Assembly: GCA_014529385.2 (NCBI GenBank)
Contig: CM043970.1
Coordinates: 44,372,779 to 44,436,778, forward strand
Length of the DNA: 64,000 nt
Origin: Adiantum capillus-veneris
Lineage: Eukaryota > Streptophyta > Polypodiopsida > Polypodiales > Pteridaceae
Direction: 5' to 3'
Positions 37,038 to 50,479 of this stretch are shown in pieces (position 1 is the first letter of the stretch; every line of letters starts with the position of its first letter). The notes under the pieces were generated by a model. That model made no database searches, was not told where the DNA came from, and saw nothing but the letters and a program-made list of their open reading frames with translations. Made by a program: the position numbers and the translations under genes.

Positions 37038-37085
37038 GAGAGAGAGAGAGAGAGAGGGAGAGAGGGAGGGAGGGAGAGAAAGAGA
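36957..37085 (+). repeat. (CA)n followed by (GA)n
   Basis: A CA run at 36957-37034 passes directly into a GA/GGGA-rich run to about 37085. Confidence 0.95.
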
Positions 37086-37309
37086 AGACAAGACACATAC
37101 AAGCTACATATATATAGGTAGCACCAAGTTAGGTAGAGTGAGCCATATATAGCTCCATCAATGCATATAGAAATGGAGAAATTTATAGTTGTCTCATAGA
37201 GGGTAACATGCGTAGGATCTAAGACATCTAAACATGGATCCTTTTGGGTGATTCTAATCCTTATTTTTTTGGTGGATTTGGACTACTTAGTGGGTTGTAG
37301 CAAGAGTCT

Positions 37310-39800
<2,491 letters not shown>

Positions 39801-39804
39801 ACGT

Positions 39805-40808
39805 TCTAAAGGATTGGGGGGCTGGCCTCTACAACACCTCAAACCAACACCAAGAAAAGAGGATGAAGATTATATCTCTCTCAAGATAATATGGGCTGAT
39901 CTTCCCTCACGAATTTGGATAGCCTCACTCGCACTTAGCCTCGACTAGCTTCGACTACCTTCCCTCTACACAGCTACAACTCCCACTATACTTGGATGCA
40001 CCAAAGGAAGCAAGGGAACCAAGAAAAGTAAAGAAAAACAATGGAAATCTCTGCACTTTTCCTCATAAAACCAAGAGCTTCACTTCTTTTCAAACGCCCT
40101 TCCATGTGCTAGTAGAGACTCCATAGGCGCTCCCATATATACACATAGCTTGACCAAAACCCATCCAAATCAATCCCAATTTGAAACCCCACAAAGTTCA
40201 AAAAAAAAACTCAAAAAAAGTGATGGAAAACTTGGGGAAAAATTTGCCCTTTTGCGTATGTACAAGCAAGGAATTGCAACGCATAGTCTACCCTCGACTA
40301 GCTGCACCAAAGGGAACCACAAACAACATGGCTGCCATACCTCAAACCAAGATGAAGAGAGGTCAATATGCAGAGCTAAGCACCCACTTTCATCAAACCA
40401 TTTAGGAGAGACACACTCTCAACTCACCACACCAAGCTCTCGCAAGGCAAGAGGGGCACCTCTACAACAAAACCCCCACCCTTCCGCAGGCTGCAGCAAC
40501 ACATAGTTTCTTCTTCACAGCTGAATATCCCTCCTCACTCACGACCCAAAGCTGATAAAAGTTCAGTTTTTATTCGTTTTTTTAAATCACTAACTCACAC
40601 TTTGAAGTCTCGACACTTCTATGTACAAAAACAACAAAACTATGTACCCCGCACAACTGGCCCACATGCGTAGAGACAGCTGGCACACACCGCCTTTGTA
40701 CACTTCGTACAAGCATGATTTATTTACATCTAAGGTCCCCAAAAACATTAAAAAGCATATCTCAAAGACTTTGGGGTGGTCCGCACCATTTCGCCAAAAC
40801 ACGTCACA
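39805..40808 (-). repeat. 3' LTR of the minus-oriented element
   Basis: Near-identical to 42458-43464 with scattered substitutions and small indels. It contains a TATA-like tatata near 40136 (plus-strand reading). Confidence 0.9.
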
Positions 40809-40821
40809 TATTGCCCCCCTA
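40809..40821 (-). promoter_or_regulatory. Polypurine tract candidate
   Basis: On the minus strand TAGGGGGGCAATA directly precedes the 3' LTR start TGTGACG. Confidence 0.7.
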
Positions 40822-41431
40822 ACAAGCATGGAACACTTTCAAGTGTTTCATGTATACATTCTATCATCAAGTAGTCACTTTATGTAGCTTGCATCCCAAT
40901 AAGGCACCAATTATCATGATAAAAACCAAAAAGGGTGGCTACTCTCAGTACTCACCTCCATTCTTCATGTAACAACCATACACATGATATACCAAGAGCT
41001 ACCTCGCTTGAAGCAAAAGCCCATGCGCTTGTGAAATCAAGTATATCACACTTACCTCTATCAAACACATAACATTGCATTCCATCATTTGAAAAAGTGA
41101 CAATTCTCAAAATCGTTGATATCAGCATGGTACCTCCCAACATATCTATCATATACCTCATCATAAAAGAGAGAACATACAATGAGTTGGCTACCATGTT
41201 CATAACGATGCCAATCAAAGCAGTTCATCTTCCACAAGCTATTGGCTTGACAATCATAAACACATGGTAAGGATGCATCACAAAATTCCTTAAAGGTACT
41301 CAATATCCTCTTCAAATAAACATCAAATCATCTCTCACTCATGACACAATACATATTATCCTTTCTTGGCATAACTAGAGACAAACTATCATCAAAGCCT
41401 TGTCTCTCACCATCCACAATAACATCATCTC

Positions 41432-42004
41432 TCATAGCATATCAGAATTCACAAGGGATGCATGCTCCTCATCTCTATGCTTGGCATCATTAGAAATGTC
41501 CTCAATCTCATCAAACAAGCCAAACGTAGACACATAATCTTCATGTGATACCATCTCCTGCATACCAATGGGATATTGATAATCATCAAAGATCTCAATT
41601 TCTGCATTATCAAAAGAGGCATGAGACACCAAAGCATCATGTGTAGCATGAGTACTTTCATCAGTATTGATAACCATGGGGAGCTCATCAAATAACCCAT
41701 ATGTAGAGACATAGTCTTCATTCACCTTAACATCATTCATAGAAAAGGACTCCAAATCAGCATTCAAGTCATCAAAATCAGCACTTTCATCACCAAGAGA
41801 AATATCCATCAGAGCATCTGTAGCATCCAAAACCACATGACAAGTATCCATCTCATCTACAATTTTATCTTCCACACAATCACATGATGCTTCATTATCA
41901 CACTTGACTTCTTGGTCACAAAGACCTACCTCAAGCTTCCACAATGCATACTCTGCCATAGGCTTACCCAAATGAGCTTCTTCATATTGGAAGTTCACAT
42001 TCAC
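41432..42004 (-). CDS. Acidic ORF of unknown function, 190 residues
   Basis: This is the only sizeable ORF of the 39805-43464 element, on its sense strand. It starts MNVNFQYEEAHLGKPMAEYA. It is rich in Asp and Glu with scattered Cys (GLCDQEVKCDNEASCDC). It holds an internal repeat, EDYVSTYGLFDELPMVIN against EDYVSTFGLFDEIEDISN, about 65 residues apart. There is no CCHC knuckle, protease, RT or integrase signature and no signal peptide. It could be an unusual Gag, an additional retrotransposon ORF or a captured host fragment. The frame has survived without stops while the rest of the interior is not coding. Confidence 0.5.
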   Translation of the reverse strand: MNVNFQYEEAHLGKPMAEYALWKLEVGLCDQEVKCDNEASCDCVEDKIVDEMDTCHVVLDATDALMDISLGDESADFDDLNADLESFSMNDVKVNEDYVSTYGLFDELPMVINTDESTHATHDALVSHASFDNAEIEIFDDYQYPIGMQEMVSHEDYVSTFGLFDEIEDISNDAKHRDEEHASLVNSDML

Positions 42005-42435
42005 AATTTCAATGACCTCATCCCTTTTTCATGTGCTATCGAAGACAATGCCTTACTTATCCCATAGAGATGCATATTCCTTAACATAACCTGCTTCTCC
42101 ACTTGCAAGACATTTGCTAAACTCCAAAAGAGCATACTTTGTCTTTTCCCAACTACCACATATGTCATACATAGCATCATCCATAAGAAACTTTTGAAGT
42201 ACCTTCAAGAACTCAAAGTGCCTATATTTGCAAGCCAACAAAGAAGAGAAAACCCTGCTTATAGTCATCTTTCTGTCCACATGTATCAAATACATTATCA
42301 CAAGCTTCCAAGTACCTCTTCAAGTGATGAAAATCCTACAAAATCATCTTCAAACCAAGATTACACAAGGCCTTGAGTTGATTCCCAAGTGGACTTCAAC
42401 CTGACAATCAAAGCAGCAAAACACTACTCTCCCCT

Positions 42436-42452
42436 CCCCTGTGGAGGCACCA
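42436..42452 (-). promoter_or_regulatory. Primer-binding site candidate
   Basis: On the minus strand TGGTGCCTCCACAGGGG lies five bases after the 5' LTR end. Its complement ends in CCA, as a tRNA 3' end does. The tRNA was not identified. Confidence 0.6.
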
Positions 42453-42457
42453 GTTTA

Positions 42458-43464
42458 TGTGAAGGATTGGGGGGCTGGCCTCTACAACACCTCAAACCAA
42501 CACCAAGAAAACAGGATGAAGAGTATATCTCTCTCAATATAATATGGGCTGATCTTCTCTCACGAATTTTGATAGCCTCACTCGCACTCAACCTCGACTA
42601 GCTTCCCTCTACACCGCTACAACTCCCACTATAGTTGGATGCACCAAAGGAAGCAAGGGAACCAAGAAAACCAAATTAAAAAAGTAAAGAAAAACAATGG
42701 AAATCACCACATGTTTCCTCAAAAAACCAAGAGCTTCACTTCTTTTCAAACGCCCTTCCATGTGCTAGTAGAGACTCCATAGGCGCTCCCATATATACAC
42801 ATAGCTTGACCAAAACCCATCCAAATCAATCCCAATTTGAAACCCCACAAAGTTCAAAAAAAAAACTTATAAAATGTGATGGAAAACTTGGGGAAAAACT
42901 TGCCCTTTTGCGTATGTACAAGCAAGGAATTGCAACGCATAGTCTACCCTCGACTAGCTGCACCAAAGGGAACCACAAACAACATGGCTGCCATACCTCA
43001 AACCAAGATGAAGAGAGGTCAATATGCAGAGCTAAGCACCCACTTTCATCAGCCCATTTTGGAGAGACACACTCTCAACTCACCACACAAGGCTCTCGCA
43101 AGGCAAGAGGGGCACCTCTACACGAAAACCCCCACCCTTCCGCAGGCTGCAGCAACACATAGTTTCTTCTTCACAGCTGAATATCCCTCCTCACTGACGA
43201 CCCAAAGCTGATAAAAGTTCAGTTTTTATTCGTTTTTTTAAAGCACTAACTCACACTTTGAAGTCTCGACACTTCTATGTACAAAAACAACAAAACTATG
43301 TACCCCGCACAACTGGCCCGCATGCGTAGAGACAGCTTGCACACACCGCCTTTGTACACTTCGTATAAGCATGCTTTATTTACATCTAATGCCCCCAAAA
43401 TCATTAAAAATCATATCTCAAATACTTTGGGGTGGTCCGCACCATTTCGTCAAAACACGTCACA
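42458..43464 (-). repeat. 5' LTR of the minus-oriented element
   Basis: It starts (minus strand) TGTGACGTGTTTTGACG and ends CCTTCACA, bounded outside by ACGT at 43465-43468. Confidence 0.9.
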
Positions 43465-44395
43465 ACGTGATTCTTAATTCGATAACTACTTCTAAAATAT
43501 TTAAATCCTTCACGGAACATAAAGGTACAAAACCAAAACAATTCGGAATTTGGAGAGTCATGCTCATTGCGCCAAATCCATTGGTCCAAAAAAGATCCAA
43601 AGTTGGTTTGAGAAGATGAGCATATTTAAGTAATGAGTTGATAGTCAAGGGTCAATGCCTTGTAAAAGTGTACAGGGTATAAAAAGATCCTTGAAGTCTT
43701 GCATTTCTCACCATCAAAGATTTGAATTAATATACATTGTCACTACACAATATAAGATCTATAATCCTTAATTGGGTGAAATAGCTTTTATATCTTGAAT
43801 TGGATGCACAAGGGGGCTACAATCCTTGATTGGGTACAGGTAGTCCTCAATTTTGTGATTATATTGAAGATTTTATTGCGTTGTTTTATGCATTGTTTTA
43901 TATGGGGAGTGCATTATGTATTATGAAAGATTGTTAGTGCAGGACATAAACATTCATAGATATTATTGCTTTTGTGTGTGTTTTGTAAATAATTATCATT
44001 GTTTCAGTGTAGAAGTTGATTATTATTTGTAGAATTTGAAAATAAATGTGTCTTATTGTTTGTAAATCAAAGAGGATGTATAAATAAGCATCATATTTAT
44101 AATTGCATTGAGAAATTCATAGCATTGTTGTATTCATAATTCCATGTAAAGAGTGCATTGCAATGTGTATGTTTGCTCACAACATATGTGATCGATATGT
44201 GGATTGACTAGAGTGCATTGCAAATCTCATAATGTGCAGATTTGATTACTTTCTTAGTGAATGTTTCTCTAGTATATACTGAAAAACAGAAAAATGTTTT
44301 TAAAATTGAATATCTAGTTCTTATGCCTTCAATATTAAATTAAAAGAAATGGAGCAAAACGTAGGCACAAGTGGTAGGAAGAAGGCAAAGGATAA
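43465..44395. other. AT-rich intergenic DNA, no gene seen
   Basis: AT-rich sequence with no supported frame or repeat family. It could contain the 5' end of the hAT relic that follows, but terminal inverted repeats were not located. Confidence 0.5.
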
Positions 44396-44399
44396 AAAA

Positions 44400-46310
44400 G
44401 GCCATGGCAAAGAGTGGGATGCTCACAACAGATGCGGTTGATATATTGTGGCAATGTAAATTTTTCTTCACTGCAAAATCAGGCGGTGCACCACGTATTA
44501 GGACGATTTTTTTGATAGCATATTGAAAAAGAATTATAAGAAATGTGAACATCCTTAGGCACTTGCAATTGCAAAGCGTTTGAGAGAAGAGTTCGCTTAA
44601 AAGGATGGCAAGAGACAATGGATACATATCTCTGTTATGGATGCAAGTCAAGAGAAGTCAGAGCCAAATATTAACTCTATTGATCCTATGGTGACACCAA
44701 CTAACCCTGCAGAATAGCCTACGCAGGGAGAGTAAATATCAACAACATTCCTTTTAAGCATCACAATGAAGGTGGACTTGGACAGATGGATAAAAAATCA
44801 TTGCATCAAAGATTTCAAATGCAGTCTCTAGAAGAAGCACAAACCATACTCGCCAAATCGATTTTTCTCATTGAAAGTGATCTAGTCATGGTAGACAACA
44901 ATCATTCAAAGTCCGCTTGGAAGAAAATTGGTGAGTTTGGCCAAGGATTTTCATCCCCTTTGTATCACATGATACAAAATGATCTCTTGGAATGTTACAT
45001 CGAAGTCAAAGAGCGTGTTTCAAAAATAATACTTGGGAATATTTTGCTTTCAGGATGCATAATTGTGAGTGATGGTTAGTTTAATATTCAAAGAAGACCA
45101 CTAATCCATGTAATGTTGGTTTGTCCAAGGGGAAAAACATTTATAAAGGAGATTGACAATTTTGGTGCAATTAAAAGTGGCAAATATATTTTTGAGGCAT
45201 TGATTAATGTAATTAAAGAAATTGGTGTCATTCAAGTAGTCATGGACAATGCAAAGAACTATAAAAATGCTAGAAAATTAATATAAAAGTGCTTTCCACA
45301 CATTTTCGCCAATGCTTGTAATATGCACAGCTTAAATTTGGTGCTAAAGGATTGGTACACTAGTGAAGAAACCACATGGTTTGCCAACATAATTGACACA
45401 TCGTGACAAGTTGTTAAATTTATCTTGAAACCAAAAAGAGTGCTCAATTTTTAGAGAACGCGTATGTCAATGATGTTGAAACTTCCTGCTAAAACTTGGT
45501 TTTGCAGGCAGTTTTATACATTAGAATCACTTCTCCTCAATAAGTGCGTTATGTTTGACACTTTCAATTGCACAGTCTTTGACAAATGGCAGCTTGAGAA
45601 GAAAGAAAAAGTGAAAGAGAAAATTACATGTCTACGTGGGTCCATAAACAATTCTACTAGTTGGAGGAGTGTAATGGATGCATACCATGTAATGATGCCT
45701 GTTATGTTCGCGATTCACACCCTTGATCAAAAGGCGCCAGATATGGGCAAAGTCTGGATGGCATGGTGGTCAGTCCAACAAAGTCTTGAAAATCTTGAGG
45801 ATCTAAAAGAGTCTAGAGTAGAGAAGGAGTGGAAGATACCATTCTCTATCAAACAACAAAGAATTTTGGCAAATTATTTTCATGCAAGATGGAAGAGCGC
45901 TCATAGTCCACTCCATAGTGTGGCTTACATGCTCGATCTGGAGTATTGTAATTTAGATTTGATGTCCAATACAGAGGTGGTCAGTGATTTAGATCACGTG
46001 GTTAACACATTCTACTCCAATGTTGAGAACCAAAATGATTGTATCAAAGAAATGAGTGCATTTAGACTAAACGAAGATCCTTTTACGAACTACAGTGAAT
46101 GGCAAAAGAGCAACCTACATGGAAGTGGTGGATGATGAAGGTGGAGATCATTACTTGATCTTATGTCCTCTTGCAATGAAAGTACTAGCACAATGTGCAA
46201 CAAACTCAAGTTTAGAGAGAAATTGGAGTATGTACAAGTATGTTCATAGAACTATTTGCAATAGATTTTAGCAGAAAGAGCAAAAAAATTAGTGCATATA
46301 TTTTGCAACA
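44400..46310 (+). pseudogene. hAT transposase relic (BED, DUF659, hATC)
   Basis: Degenerate BED-like start (VDILWQCKFFFTAKSGGAPRI, about 44438-44500); DUF659 region with SDG, IQVVMDNAKNYKNARK and LNLVLKDW (about 45050-45360); a long central frame (45464-46135); and a C-terminal dimerisation block LAMKVLAQ...SLERNWSMYKYVH (about 46170-46260). This is the usual order in DUF659-type plant hAT transposases, which cut and paste DNA with 8-bp target duplications. Stops interrupt the BED and DUF659 parts and a frameshift near 46125 separates the hATC block, so it is inactive. Confidence 0.85.
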
Positions 46311-46644
46311 AAAAGATATATCATCACATCAAAAGTGCTGGCTACGAGGAGGAAATGCCAGTTTGGGTGTATGATTTTCGAAACAAAGATGAAGAAAAGT
46401 TCAATGTTGGTGTATATCAATGTACTATAGACAAAATAAAAGAGAATATGGTAATAGATGTGGAAGTTGAATTACAAGAAGACCCGCAACATTCAGACTC
46501 AGAACAAGAACAACTTCACAGATTCAATATAGCTTAAGAGTAGACTGAAAATTGTGTCAAAAACCGTTATGAAAGAGCTTATATCCAATGTGTTTTGATC
46601 ATGTAGAATGACTCATATTAGTGATTATACATAGTCTATCAATC

Positions 46645-46920
46645 TCAATTGTTATGCTCCGAACCTGCATCTTCGTTACCAAATAGATTTTTAATTGTGT
46701 TAGGGGTGTCTTGGCTGGCTTCCTTGAATTTATACTCATTTTCCATGCCAAACATATCATATATTCCTTGTAGAATATCTTGTGAACAGATTGCACATCG
46801 GCTCCTATTTTTCATTACATGAATTAAACACGTGAGGTGATAATAATGACCACATGCCAATGTATAGAATCCACTCCATCCATCTAAATTCTTGTAGCGA
46901 ACTGGACATTAGGAAGATGA
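46645..46920 (-). pseudogene. RING-type zinc finger remnant
   Basis: Reading leftwards from 46910, the minus strand encodes CPVRYKNL, then LACGHYYHLTCLIH, then CAICSQDI. The pattern CPxx...CxHxxxxxC...CxxC resembles a RING/RING-H2 finger of an E3 ubiquitin ligase, but the second Cys of the first pair is Arg. A stop codon stands directly before CPV, and the N-terminal part is lost or in another exon. A 40-residue hydrophilic tail follows. Confidence 0.5.
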
Positions 46921-47039
46921 AGATACATCCGATTGTGACGTGAGAACCAACTCTAGATGCAGGACAAGGTGACTAATGTGTGTCCCTTGTACAGACAAAG
47001 GATTCACTTGCCATGTCAAATTTTGAACATCTTGGCTTA

Positions 47040-49850
47040 AGCAATGAATAATTTTCTCCATTTCGCCATGTCATTCTTCAAAAGTCTACTAGATTTGTCA
47101 TATGCTATGCTATACAAAATCTGTCAAATGCTGCTCACGTGCATCAAAGTGTTCAATGAGCCAGAGCAAGCAGGCACCCGTTGGATGTCATTCCTTGAGG
47201 GTAACAAAGGTTTGTGCTTTGATCTCAGTGGCCAACCTTCCGAAGAAGTCCTATATGGATTCTATGCCAGATGCATGTTTTACCTTCTCACAATATGTTG
47301 GCATTTGAGGAAGCGTTCTACACGAGATTCTTCACTTGGCGAACGAAAATATTTGCACCAGTGATCAGCAACCTGACCGCAAGGTTTGTAGGCTACTCAG
47401 TAGTGGAGCTGAAACACAAAGTAACTATGCAGTTCTTGCAAGTGCTAGATAAGGAACGGAAAATCAGATATCAAAAGTCTCGAACAGTGCTTAAAGACCG
47501 CCTCACCAGCCTCCAGCCCGAAGACTACTTCAGCCCATAAAGTTGTGTCAAGGGATGACACAAGCGAGGAGGAGGAAAATGTTAGCAGCAAGCTAACACA
47601 GATATCACGGATACCATTTTTTGGAGTTCTCATTGTAAAAACACTTATTATGAGGACCAAAAGACTGTAATGCAATGCACACAAGAATCATAGGTCTTGC
47701 GAACAAAGGTACGGTCAATGTTAGGCACTCGTGTGTGAAAGAAGAAACTACGGAATCTTGAAACATTGAAGGTAGGCTCTCGTGGCCTTAAGAAAAGAAT
47801 CCAAGCATTGAGGTGAGCATTGTAAACTGTTTAATTAATTTAAACTAATATAAGTTTTTACTTATGTTAGTTATAATTTCTTTGTAGAGATTCTATCTAT
47901 CCAGACAAAGAAAACATAGACCCGAAGCCGTTGATAACTAGTGGTCTTGCAAAGGATATAATGCATGACAAAAAGTTTAAGGTTTTGCAACGGGATGTCG
48001 TTGACAGATTCATTTCAAAGAATGCAGTGCCTGACAAGCAAATACAGGGTACATTGGACTCCCTTGATGTTAGTAAAAGAGGTTCCTCAGCTATTCAACA
48101 GTCTATCTCTTCCATGTTTGTGAATAAGGGAATAAATTCTAAGCTTTTACCAACAGCTGTAAGTGTTTGGAAGGAAAGACTCCAGCTCAATAATGAATAG
48201 ACCGACTTCATTGGATGTCCATTTCATATTCAAGGTATTTATACCTCACAGGGAACTACTGTCACTTATGATGAGTACAACAATATCTTCATGGACCACA
48301 CTTTGTTGCAAACTAGAATGGTAGAGTTCTACAATATCACTACAATATCACATTCGAAGAGACAGGTGACATTCTACATTTTGTTTTGAATCTAGATGAG
48401 TGTGAGATTCCTAAATAGAAGAAGCTAGAGCAAGTTACAATCACATTAATAAATAGGGCTCTTTCCAAATGTCCCACTAATGACCCTTCATACTTCAGTG
48501 TTCAATCAAAAACAAACATATGGTGGCTTGGTGCATTTCAGGTAATCCAGTTATTTCCAATTTTGCAGCTCTAGCAACCCCTCCATTGTACCTAGATTTT
48601 AGTTTTTTTTTGTATCTCAAAAGGATTAATCTTTCACCTAAAGAAAGAAAACCATGACATTTTATTTTGGGTGTTCCATCAAACCCCTATTCCAGATATC
48701 ATTGATAGGCAAATAAATCAAGGAGAGGTAGTGGCTATAGATGGGAGAGGAGACTTTCAAGTTCAATGGCATCTTGCAGGTGACCTCAAAAAACTGAAGT
48801 GTATGTATAATTGTGGAATGGGTGCCATGGCAAAGTCTCCATGCTTGTATTGCATGGAGCCTGCGAAGGTGATGGACCCAAAGTGGTTGCAAAAGGCTCC
48901 TACTCGTCACAATCAACACTCTAATTTTCGACCAATTCTGGATATACCACTTGTTAATGTCCATATTTGTACAATGCATGGTCTTTGCAAAATTGTAGAG
49001 AAGTTGGTATATCTGTACATTGGGTTTGCTTAGAAAATCAAAAAGTCAGCTGAAAGACAAGTCGATCTAGAGACTTTGCAACTAATTTTTTGTCAGATAT
49101 TGGTGTACATGGAGGCAATGTGAAAAGCCAGCAGGACAAAAAAAGGTCAACCAATGAGAAAGATGTACCCTGCAAACCATCCATAGGTGGGGTCAAGGCA
49201 CGCCATTTTCTATCTAAACCTCAAGGTATGAAAGATGTGAAGCTAACAAAGTGAAGGAGAGTATATCACTCTACTTACATTAGCAAAGTTAAGTATATGC
49301 ATTGGAAAAAACTTCATTTATCAGTGAAAGACCAATAGCCAACAACTCGCAATGCAAAGGGTGATGTGTGGCGTTCCATTGACACGTTATTTCAAATGTG
49401 TGACAATGATTATTGGCCGTAGGATAATCTTAGCAAGTTTAAACAGAACCTTTAGCTACTAAAAAATCCTTCTAGACAACATGGACTGACAGTCAAATCA
49501 CTCACTCATTACATGGTAAATTCAAAGCACATCAAATAGTCTTAGTACTAAGTTTGTGTTTAAATTTCAAAAAAAAAACTTATTTTGTAGCACATTATTT
49601 TTAATCATTTGCCATACTTCATCCAAAAGTATGGGAATCCAGGTATATGGAACGCCCAAAGCCTGGAGAAGTCTCATTACATGGCTAGAAATGCCTACTT
49701 CAGACACACACAACATGGAGGCTCTCGAAATAAGGCAAATAGTCTAAAGGAGTTATTTCAGTGGTTTTATCGCAGAACCATTCATTGCATGCAACAAAAG
49801 CAAGTATTGGCCTCTTCAGTAATCGTACAGGCAATCAGACATTTGTAACT
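47040..49850 (+). pseudogene. Unassigned DNA-transposase-like relic
   Basis: Plus-strand fragments in several frames seem to belong together. They are 47100-47540 (AGTRWMSFLEGN, EEAFYTRFFTWRTKIF), 47931-48200 (an open 89-residue frame), 48671-49033 (VQWHLAGDLKKLKCMYNCG followed by a CLYCM Cys pair), and 49600-49848 (GNPGIWNAQSLEKSHYMAR, HTQHGG, ELFQWFYR). The style resembles large eukaryotic transposase-like proteins with an Asp-containing core and a Cys pair. The superfamily could not be assigned, and CACTA-like or Kolobok-like origin is only a guess. More than six breaks are present. Confidence 0.45.
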
Positions 49851-50026
49851 TCAAAAAATAAAGCGAGCAGCCGCATTCAACAACTCAAGTGCTCTTGAAA
49901 GTCAGATGAGGTGGAGGAAGACAATGCAATATGCTAGTCATCGATGGAACAAGAGAATTAGAGTTTAGATTATCAGATGTACCACAAATGTTTGTAGAAT
50001 TAAATTCAATATGTACCACAATTATT

Positions 50027-50266
50027 TCAACCTTTTGATGATTTGCAAATATCATTTAGAACCTCGGCCTTGTATCTGATCATTAAATGTTTTCTATACT
50101 CTAAGAGTTCAGTAGGGTTTTCTTTCCCTAAAGATAATGCCATTGTATGTGTAGTAATATGTTGCACGGCCCCTAGTATATCATGGCGAGTAACCAAAAC
50201 ATTCTCTCCCAAAAACCTTATCGACAAGGATAACTTTGTCAGCATTGTGTGGCAGCATTGGACCAC
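50027..50266 (-). pseudogene. Short minus-strand frame, unknown
   Basis: An 80-residue frame (about 50027-50266) in the same direction as the gene remnant to its right. It may be a further exon. There is no recognised domain. Confidence 0.25.
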
Positions 50267-50479
50267 CTAGGAAAAGAGATAATGTTTTGAAATCATAGGT
50301 TGTAGTATTCCCCTCTTGTGACATTCCGTTGTGGAAGATTAGGATGGGTGCCTCACATAAACTAGGAAGATATTGTCCTAGAGTTACATCCCTACCACGG
50401 AAATGTCTTCTTCGACGACGAAGAAAGCCATCCTTTTCAGCAATCCATGATTGTAAACAAAAGAAGTGTCTATGTATGT

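Larger units (their letters stand above)
39805..43464 (-). mobile_element. Non-autonomous LTR element with 1-kb LTRs, minus orientation
   Basis: Direct repeats 39805-40808 (1004 b) and 42458-43464 (1007 b) are highly similar. On the minus strand each starts TGTGACGTG, and the 5' one ends CCTTCACA. ACGT flanks the element at 39801-39804 and 43465-43468. A primer-site candidate (42436-42452) lies five bases inside the 5' LTR and a purine tract lies next to the 3' LTR. The 1.65-kb interior encodes no protease, RT or integrase, only an acidic ORF. The terminal bases of the 3' LTR differ (TCTAAAGG for TGTGAAGG on the plus strand). Confidence 0.88.

Noticed and set aside
36862-37152. Cys-Val and Thr-His repeat frames (also near 18482, 19316, 53059)
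   Set aside because: Translation of (CA)n/(GT)n microsatellites.
40150-40887. Plus-strand frames of 70-120 residues (repeated at 42806-43477)
   Set aside because: They lie in the two LTRs of the 39805-43464 element, antisense to it, and have no family signal.
44340-44651. Minus-strand 103-residue frame
   Set aside because: It is antisense to the BED-like part of the hAT relic and has no family signal.
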